The notes under the pieces are model-generated. The model saw only the letters and a list, made by a program, of their open reading frames with translations, did not search any database and was not told the DNA's origin. Made by a program: the position numbers and the translations under genes. Shown piece after piece: positions 57,576 through 64,000 of a stretch of DNA of 64,000 nt. The stretch comes from Gordionus sp. m RMFG-2023. Its lineage: Eukaryota; Nematomorpha; Gordioida; Chordodea; Parachordodidae. The first letter of the stretch is position 1. Each line of letters opens with the position of its first letter. Location: positions 50,424,569-50,488,568 of the forward strand of contig NC_088776.1 in assembly GCF_954871325.1 (NCBI RefSeq). The letters run 5' to 3'.

Positions 57576-59638
57576 AGTGGCGTCACTGAGGGGGGGAGGC
57601 GAAAGGGCTCGAGCCCCCTGAAGCAATTTTTTTTAAAATTGCTCCTTAATATCCCCTTGAACTAAAAATAAATTTTCTTAATTGCCCCCTGGACGATTTC
57701 TTTTATAATTCTATTGAGTAATATATAGATTCAATTTTATTATTTAAAAATTAATAAGACTGTCTAATTTTTAATGAATACTATTTTAATTATTAAATTA
57801 GATTAATACATAACTATATTTTCTATATGTCAGCTTGGAATCAAATTCTGTGTTAAAAAGATATCAATATCACTCACTAAATATTAATTCAGCACTAACC
57901 GTTGAAGCTATAACAATTAAATAAATATAATCTTTTATTAATTGAAAATTAACAAATTTAATATTGTAATTTGCCGAGTTCAAAATCGCTAATCAACTAT
58001 ATTATTGATTTTTAAATTTAATTATCATGTCTCCGAAAATTATTTTCAAAGTCAAAATCCAAATAAGTATAAGAGATTTATAAAAAGTAAGTAGACATAG
58101 TTTATAATCATCTATAATATATAATTATTTATAAAATATTAGGTAAAATGCCACTTTACAATACGTATTTGACAGCTATATAATATATTAAAGTTAATAT
58201 TTTTAAAATTTTACTAATAAATGTTTTGATGATAAATACAAGTAACAATTGGCATTCAAATATTTAACGCCATCTATTTGTTTATAATATTATTAAAAAT
58301 TTAACATCTTATTTTTTATCTAAGAATGGATGTAATAAATTAGATAACCTTTCTTCTCTTTTTACGTGTTTTTAGGAAAGCTATTTTTTTCTTATTTGAA
58401 AACAGTTTTGAGTTAAATTTTTAATACTAGTATATTTTTGATATTATTACAAACTACTAATATTTTAAGATATAATATACCAACTAGAGGTGGTGCGACA
58501 ATAATATATAAAATCTTAATTAATTTCTTTTATCATATCATATCACTCTGGTTCTCATTTTTTAGTAACAAAATGTTTCATTTCTAATATAGCATCCCTG
58601 CCTTGTAAATAACTTAAGGCTTTAATACATTTGCATAATTTCTTCTAAAGATTTTTGTGTTTTTGTTTTATCAATTTATCTAGCATAATAAATTCTGATA
58701 TGTGTTAATATAGTGAGTCTCATGGCTATGACTGCAAAGCATCTATTATTTGCGTGGCTATGTAATTTAATATTATTACTACAGCTGCAGAGAGCATATG
58801 ATTGCATATTTTAGATAAGCAGTAATGATCAACTGTGTAGTCGTTTATTTTTCATAAAAAATAGAAGATAATCTTTTATAAATTTAATATCTCACAATAA
58901 TTTTCTCGATTACTTATCTAGCTTCCATCATGTCATCTAAGAGGAAGCTCTAACCACCATATAGTTTTATGACTTGGATTAGTCGTCTATATTCTCTTCT
59001 TCAAGAATTGTTGATTTGGTTAGGCCTATAAATTTTTCCTTATTAGTACATTCTATAAAACATTGTCTAAAATGGTAATAGAGAGTTATATTAGTTTCAT
59101 GACCTTTTGCCAATGTAAGTTGTTAGTTGAGCTCACTGAGATTGTGAAGACTAGCGACGCCTCTGCATTAGAATCATTGTTAAACTCAAATATGGAAACG
59201 TTGCATCATGAAAAAAATAGCTAAAGGATTAGTGTAGAAGTTAAAGAAACCCATAATTTTGAAAATATCCTTAAAATTATGTAGAAAAATATCATCATGC
59301 ATTTAAAATAATGCCTGGGAGTATCAACGGCTTTGTGTGCTCATTCTTTACACTAAAGAGATATCTATCGAGCACTAGAGAGTAGAGAGTCAAAGAAATG
59401 TCAACGTAAGTAAAATTTACTATTGATGGCTTATGAAAAAAATAACACAAAATTTATTTATGTAAAAATTTTTAAATATCGTCGTATTATATTATAATAT
59501 TATTTTTATTCATATAGTATTATTTTGTATTCATATTACATTAAAATATTTTTAATAAAAATAAATTTTTTTTATTAATGCTTATTATTTGTTTTATTTA
59601 AAAAATATTATCCCCCCCCCTCCCCAGGTAAATAACTG
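57576..59638 (+). mobile_element. Decayed hAT transposon (GGGGG-end family)
   Basis: The left end CAGTGGCGTCACTGAGGGGG is a classic hAT terminus, followed by a GGGCTCGAGCCC stem. The probable right end is the C-run at 59612-59625 followed by AGGTAAATAACTG, a weak match in reverse. Inside, plus-strand transposase text is visible: ELTEIVKTSDASALESLLNS near 59130 and VCSFFTLKRYLSSTRE near 59345, the latter being the C-terminal dimerisation motif ('CERSFSTLKRiKtyLRsTm'). The block near 58180-58290 is shared with the 1073-bp element at 3066. No matching target-site duplication was found. Confidence 0.7.
58980..59420 (+). pseudogene. hAT transposase remnant
   Basis: Discontinuous plus-strand reading frames with the hAT C-terminal motif near 59345 and an upstream segment ending LHHEKNS. 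Stops occur both between and within the readable parts. It is probably of the zinc-finger MYM-like hAT type, judging by the VCSFFTLKRYLSSTRE context. Confidence 0.55.
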
Positions 59639-59775
59639 GCTCCTTAGCGGAAAATTTCTGCTACAGATCTGTAATACAAAATAAGTATGTATTTTCCATA
59701 TTTTTTACGAAAAACTTCTTTTTTTTAAAAAAAACGCATTGTTATATTTTTGACATTACTTCATCTCTAGTAATA

Positions 59776-59795
59776 ATTCATTCATTCATTCATTA
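59776..59795 (-). repeat. LINE 3'-terminal (AATG)n tail
   Basis: Plus strand ATTCATTCATTCATTCATTA. It marks the 3' end of the minus-strand LINE. Confidence 0.85.
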
Positions 59796-59803
59796 CCACG
59801 CCA

Positions 59804-59826
59804 GAAATTGCACGAAGTGCAATTTC
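59804..59826 (-). promoter_or_regulatory. LINE 3' stem-loop
   Basis: GAAATTGCAC - 3-nt loop - GTGCAATTTC, a perfect 10-bp stem, 9 bp inside the (AATG)n tail. Such 3' hairpins act as the reverse transcriptase recognition site in several LINE clades; that role here is inferred. Confidence 0.7.
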
Positions 59827-60335
59827 ATCACCCACCAGGAGTTGTAGCGTGCACCATGTATATTCACTAGTATATAGATCCTATACATGATGTATACCCG
59901 TTTTATTATAGTGGACGGTACCACTATGTAGTCAGCTAGCATAGTAAAGAAGAGAGGAGTAAGAAAGAGGGGATCTATTAGTTCCGTTACCGGCAAAATA
60001 GTGTTAAGAATTGTAGCTAATATTAATAATAATAATGTACCTGACACCTGGTTAGATTTAAGAGATGGGGAAAAAAAAATTTCTTAATGTTTGGTAAGTA
60101 TATCCTTGGAAGATAACGCAATGTCTATAGAATCCATGTTATTCACTATTATCATTATTATATTGAGCCTGGAGATCGTTATCATTATCAATATTCACGG
60201 TTTTAAGATTATCATTGACTTCGTCAAAAATCATAATTCCTATTGCGCCAGAACATAAGTTGTCATTAGACTGGGGATAAGAGATTGGAAATAAGGCAGT
60301 GTGAGGAATAGTCTGATAAGTCCACGATTCCTGCT

Positions 60336-63218
60336 CTAGTTTAAACCATATTTAACCATGTATTGCAGATGTTCCTTTAAATGTTTCTTTTTTTTGCTGA
60401 GTGCAAGAAAATCTATAAACGTAAGATTGATCAAGTCTATGTCCTTCAGACATTTTGCCAGCCAATAGTATTTGGGGATTCTTCGCCTTCCATAATCCGG
60501 GGTCCACTCCATGGACGAAAATATCATATTATCTCGTGAATGTCTTAAGCAGTGGCCGAGTAATTCTAATCTCCTCAAGGGAATGAGTCTCTTGATAGGT
60601 AGGATGTCGCACCTGTTCCAGAGAGTTGTGTTTGGGGTGTTGTATGGATAGTAAGTTTTAGTGATTCTTCTTAAGCACTTGTTTATGAAGGTCTGGGATG
60701 TATTGATGTTGCTTTTAGTGTCCTGCCATGTTTCCAGCCCGTATGTTAAGATGGGTAGAATTAGGGATTTAAAGAGTCTTATTTTTAGGTTCGTAGATAT
60801 CTGGTTGGACGACCATAGTTTAGTTAGCTGATGATATCGGGATCTGGCCTTGTTGGTCCTCGACTTAGTATCCAAAATGGTGGTGCCTAATGACATTATT
60901 CTGGTTCCTAGGTACTTAAAATCCGAGACCGTATCTACCACATTATCCTCAAAGTTAAAGGGGTCGCTGTTATATAGAGGGATATTGGATACAATTAACT
61001 TTGTCTTTGAGTAGTTGACTTTCAGTCCGTAACCAAAGCAATTTTTGACAAACAATGACAGCAAGTTTCTTAATTTGTACTCAGAGTTAGCTAATATGCA
61101 TACATCATCGGCATAGCATAGAAAATTTAGAGAGTTGTGTATGTTATTATCATATTGTTGATTCAGATATCGAGGGTTAAGAGCATATTCTTGTTTAAAG
61201 GATTTATTCAGAATATCGTTCATTATTACATTAAATAGCATAGGTGATAAAATGCATCCTTGTTTCAGCCCTCTGTTGGCCTTAAATGGTTGTGATTTTA
61301 AGTTCAGATGTAGTGGTATCACGTTATGATTATCGTATATTATTTTTATAAGCGAAATCAGATGTTTATCTATTCCTATGTCCTCCAGTAAGGGCCAGAT
61401 CTTATGCTGTATGATGGAGTCAAAGGCTTGACTTAGATCAATCATTAGGGCAAATATTGGGGACTTATGCATTCTAGCTTTCTCCAGAATAACCTTAAGC
61501 GCCATGGTTAGTTCCGTCGTGTTCCTGCCCTTCCTATATGATGTGATGGCGTTTGAGAGGTTTCCATCGATGATTGGTTTAATCCTGACGGCTATAATAT
61601 ACGTGAACATTTTTAGGGTAACTGGGATCAGTGCAATTCCTCTGTAGTCCTTCAGGCTAGTCGGGTTCTTATTTTTAGGGAAATTAAGTATTATCGATGT
61701 CATCCATTCCTCTGGGAAATTGCCAGTATTCCATATCTCATTAAAGAGGGGAAGCAGTAGACTAGCACTTAAATCAGCATCTATCTTCCAAAGTTCCGCA
61801 AAAATCCCATCGATTCCGGCTGCTTTATGGGTTTTTAGTCTTTTAATGGCATTGATTATATCTATTCTGTTCAGGTTCCGATTAGGTGGTTGGAAAGGAT
61901 AGTCACATAATGGTTTAGGCCACCTTGTTCTGTAAAGGTTCATGTAATGGTCTGTCCATATCGCTAATTGTTCCCTGGGGTCCGTTATAATTTTATTATT
62001 TTCAATGTGTAATCTTGGTAGAGGATTGGATTTAAAGGTAGTGAGTAACTTAAGAGATTGGAAAGCCTTGTAAATATTATTGTTGTCAAAGCTATATTGT
62101 ATGGATCTAGATAAGTTGGCAATAAAATATCTTTTATCTGTTCTTATGCAGTGAGTTATGTACCTTCTGTGGTGTTTAGTATATTGGTTATAGGAGATAT
62201 TTGTTGTTAAGTTTTTAATTATCTGTATTGTTGAAGGGGATAGCCATTCTTTACGCTTAATTCGTGGTCTTAAGCATGAATTCATACAGCTTGATAAACT
62301 CAGTTTCATATCCTTCCAAGTTATATTAGGATTGATCATGCCATTTTGGGTGTTTCTCCATGTTGTTAGATTGGTGATGAACTCTTCCTTTATAACCGGA
62401 TCATTCAGCTGTGCCAAGTCTTTCCTCATTATGAAGTGTGTAGAGTTAAGATGGCTATGTTGATTTCGGTTTGGAAAAATGGTATTTTTTATCCTTAGCT
62501 CGCATCCTAGTGGGTAATGGTCCGTAAATAAGGTGAAGTTCAGTTTGCTGATGACTTTGATGTCCTTCACCCACTTAAATATATTGTTGGAAATTACAAA
62601 GAAATCAATTTGTGAGGTAGTGCCAAAAGATGGGCTTTTGTAGGTCATGGTGTGATGGTTAGGATGATTGAAGAAGGTATTTCCTATTTTCAAATTGAAG
62701 TGTTCACAGATTTCTATTAGTTTTTTGCCATTAGTGTTCGTACTTTGTACTAGAGTGGCGTTCCCGAGGCAGGTAGAATTGTTAGGCTTCCCAACCGAGG
62801 CATTGAAATCGCCAGCTAATATGATACTATCTCGATGAGGTAGTTCTTTTAAGATATTTTCCAGCTCTATGTAAAAAACTTTATTATTATGTGGTGAATA
62901 AATATTGAAAAGGTGAATTTTCTTGTAACCAATATTTAAGGTAAGACAGCAAATGCGACTGGAAATTGGATTAAAGCTTACATATTTAATTAGTTTGTTA
63001 TGGATTAAGATTGCTACACCTGCCCAAACATGTTCAGCATTCGAGCTGCAGTATAAGGTGTATTCTAAGAGATTTCTTACTTCCGTTTCTTTCAAGTGAG
63101 TTTCTTGTAGAAGGAGGATGTCGTATCGTTGATCGTTTATAGTTTGCCTAAGAATTGTGAGTTTGTCACTTAGCGATCTTATATTTAAGGAAATCATCCT
63201 AATACTATGGTCTTTCAT
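60336..63218 (-). CDS. LINE endonuclease-reverse transcriptase, 960 aa
   Basis: A single uninterrupted ORF from ATG at 63218. Residues 1-240 form an apurinic-like (EEP) endonuclease: NIRS near 12, QETH at 38-41, NIYSPHN near 105, GDFNA at 136-140, SQIDFF at 202-207 and TDHYP at 232-236. The RT spans about 450-780: HKAAGIDG at 464, DYRGIAL at 524, IDLSQAFD at 593-600 (catalytic Asp), GLKQGCILSP at 650 and YADD at 702-705 with both catalytic Asp. The C-terminal RRLELLGHCLRH near 882 resembles the tail of RTE-clade proteins. It nicks chromosomal DNA and reverse-transcribes its own RNA there. Length fits RTE (about 1000 aa). All key residues are present, so the copy may have been active recently. 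No separate ORF1 is seen, as expected for RTE. Confidence 0.9.
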   Translation of the reverse strand: MKDHSIRMISLNIRSLSDKLTILRQTINDQRYDILLLQETHLKETEVRNLLEYTLYCSSNAEHVWAGVAILIHNKLIKYVSFNPISSRICCLTLNIGYKKIHLFNIYSPHNNKVFYIELENILKELPHRDSIILAGDFNASVGKPNNSTCLGNATLVQSTNTNGKKLIEICEHFNLKIGNTFFNHPNHHTMTYKSPSFGTTSQIDFFVISNNIFKWVKDIKVISKLNFTLFTDHYPLGCELRIKNTIFPNRNQHSHLNSTHFIMRKDLAQLNDPVIKEEFITNLTTWRNTQNGMINPNITWKDMKLSLSSCMNSCLRPRIKRKEWLSPSTIQIIKNLTTNISYNQYTKHHRRYITHCIRTDKRYFIANLSRSIQYSFDNNNIYKAFQSLKLLTTFKSNPLPRLHIENNKIITDPREQLAIWTDHYMNLYRTRWPKPLCDYPFQPPNRNLNRIDIINAIKRLKTHKAAGIDGIFAELWKIDADLSASLLLPLFNEIWNTGNFPEEWMTSIILNFPKNKNPTSLKDYRGIALIPVTLKMFTYIIAVRIKPIIDGNLSNAITSYRKGRNTTELTMALKVILEKARMHKSPIFALMIDLSQAFDSIIQHKIWPLLEDIGIDKHLISLIKIIYDNHNVIPLHLNLKSQPFKANRGLKQGCILSPMLFNVIMNDILNKSFKQEYALNPRYLNQQYDNNIHNSLNFLCYADDVCILANSEYKLRNLLSLFVKNCFGYGLKVNYSKTKLIVSNIPLYNSDPFNFEDNVVDTVSDFKYLGTRIMSLGTTILDTKSRTNKARSRYHQLTKLWSSNQISTNLKIRLFKSLILPILTYGLETWQDTKSNINTSQTFINKCLRRITKTYYPYNTPNTTLWNRCDILPIKRLIPLRRLELLGHCLRHSRDNMIFSSMEWTPDYGRRRIPKYYWLAKCLKDIDLINLTFIDFLALSKKKKHLKEHLQYMVKYGLN

Positions 63219-63240
63219 TGTATATAAAAAAATATTTCTA

Positions 63241-63640
63241 TGATTATCGTGCGATTCTATATCTTACAGAGAATCCGCCTTGTAAGAATAGCAATCACAC
63301 ACGATGATAAATAGAATATATATAAGAACTGTTTCAAAACTATTTCACAAAGATACAATTAATATATATATATAAATGGTATCTAAATTAAATGATTATA
63401 GTAATTATATGATTATAGTAAATGATAATAGATTAAATGAGTATTTGAGTAAGTTTCATATAGTAGTTTAGTATAGGATAAAAGGTTTTAGACAATTTGT
63501 CTTCTACATGAAACAATTTTGATATCATAAAATATTCTTATTTTGGCATCCCTAACCTTTACAATCGAACTCAAAAATTTTTTATTACTTAAAAATGACT
63601 TTTTGGGGCATAGAAAATTTATCAAAATTTACAGCGGGCT
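63241..63640. other. AT-rich flank upstream of the LINE
   Basis: Holds the 5' end of the LINE at an undetermined point. No other gene recognised. Confidence 0.4.
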
Positions 63641-63695
63641 CTTTAAATTTTTAGTTGGCTCAAGCCCATGCCCTTCCCTCCCAAGCCGTTTACAA
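63600..63695. mobile_element. hAT-type right end
   Basis: TTTTAGTTGGCTCAAGCCCA followed by TGCCCTTCCCTCCC resembles the right ends at 8.47-8.54 kb (AGGGGGCTGGAGCCCC...CCCCTCCCC). GGAATCAAATTCTG at 63787, just beyond, also occurs at 57837 inside the hAT element at 57576. Old hAT material therefore lies on both sides of the LINE. Confidence 0.45.
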
Positions 63696-64000
63696 CCTTT
63701 TTTCTGTTGATAATTTGAAAACTTATTATGCCAATTATAAATAAGACATGAATTTATGAGCATCATATACTTTAACTAGTCGGCTATGGAATCAAATTCT
63801 GAAAATATATCAAAAGATCTTATAAAAGTAAAGTTATAATAGATTGTATGTCCACATGATTCATTTTAAAGACAATTTTTGAAGGAACGATAAATGCTAC
63901 AAAATTAACCCATGTTTTGAATAAAGCATTGAATGACGATAACTTTTTATGCTTGGATGATACAACAATCACTGAAAAAAGTATAAATGAACAAGCTAAT
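63696..64000. other. AT-rich window end
   Basis: A run of plus-strand codons at 63900-64000 is open to the window edge (INHVLNKALNDDNFLCLDD-like text in one frame), but it is too short to judge. Confidence 0.3.

Larger units (their letters stand above)
59776..63240 (-). mobile_element. RTE-like LINE, apparently complete at the 3' end
   Basis: On the minus strand the element comprises an intact ORF (63218 to 60336), about 540 bp of 3' sequence, a perfect 10-bp hairpin and a terminal (AATG)n run at 59776-59795. Short tandem repeats in place of poly(A) are typical of RTE, CR1 and related LINEs. The 5' boundary was not located and may lie shortly upstream of the ATG. Target-site duplications were not found. 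Confidence 0.8.

Noticed and set aside
59140-59170. AGACTAGCGACGCCTCTGCA as a possible right terminus for the hAT element at 57576
   Set aside because: It lies inside transposase-like coding text (IVKTSDASALESLLNS) and lacks the C-run seen at real ends of this family.
59793-60047. 84-codon minus frame downstream of the LINE ORF
   Set aside because: Lies in the LINE 3' UTR, overlaps the 3' hairpin and has no known domain.
61720-61902. 60-codon plus frame inside the LINE
   Set aside because: Antisense shadow of the RT domain.

Overview
The window is very AT-rich (my impression is roughly three quarters A+T), gene-poor and full of decayed transposons. Together with G-protein-coupled receptors, GT-AG introns and animal-type hAT and non-LTR elements, this points to an invertebrate animal nuclear genome. 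I cannot fix the phylum: no rRNA, tRNA or strongly diagnostic housekeeping gene is present.

Host genes. The backbone is an array of four intronless rhodopsin-like (class A) GPCR genes, all on the minus strand and about 10-13 kb apart (14.06-15.26, 24.49-25.69, 34.33-35.54, 46.93-48.12 kb). They form two close pairs (1+2, 3+4). All four share a peptide-receptor-like architecture with ERY instead of DRY, FYxYL instead of NPxxY, no cysteine at the usual top-of-TM3 position, and a conserved pair of cysteines in the third extracellular loop. Between 9.15 and 10.50 kb I assembled a three-exon minus-strand gene: its splice sites and phases fit, and it encodes a 138-residue secreted protein with an eight-cysteine C-terminal domain. 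It is not visible as a single long ORF. A possible 55-nt plus-strand exon lies just beside it. Several other stretches (17.7, 19.4-20.6, 42.2-42.5, 53.4 with a relative at 57.4, and 54.8-55.1 kb) read like old or partial coding sequence whose family I do not recognise.

Mobile elements. (1) A minus-strand RTE-like LINE at 59.78-63.2 kb has one uninterrupted 960-residue endonuclease-RT ORF, a 3' UTR with a perfect 10-bp stem-loop, and an (AATG)n tail. (2) Two copies of an RT element with a zinc-knuckle and PD-(D/E)XK nuclease lie at 39.26-40.9 kb (minus, long open C-terminal part) and 27.0-28.6 kb (plus, heavily decayed). (3) hAT DNA transposons are abundant: BED-finger elements at 1-2509, 28.7-30.85 and 36.0 kb, and GGGGG-ended elements at 3066-4138, 7.85-8.54 and 57.58-59.64 kb, including a deletion derivative with an 8-bp target-site duplication. 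(4) There are small palindromic MITE-like elements at 52.18-52.54 kb and a separate hairpin family at 22.0, 30.2 and 32.3 kb. Simple repeats include an 18-bp minisatellite at the left edge and about 490 bp of ATTCC/ATTTT pentamers at 12.6-13.1 kb.

Layout. 0-9 kb is transposon-dense; 9-10.5 kb holds the secreted-protein gene; 14-48 kb is the GPCR array in degraded repeats; 48-57 kb is mostly featureless AT-rich DNA with scattered fragments; 57.5-64 kb is a hAT remnant followed by the intact LINE. The GPCRs are the only obviously cooperating gene set: tandem duplicates, probably divergent receptors for peptides or chemical cues. I did not find a convincing new multi-gene system. The receptor array and the hidden cysteine-rich gene are the most interesting host features.
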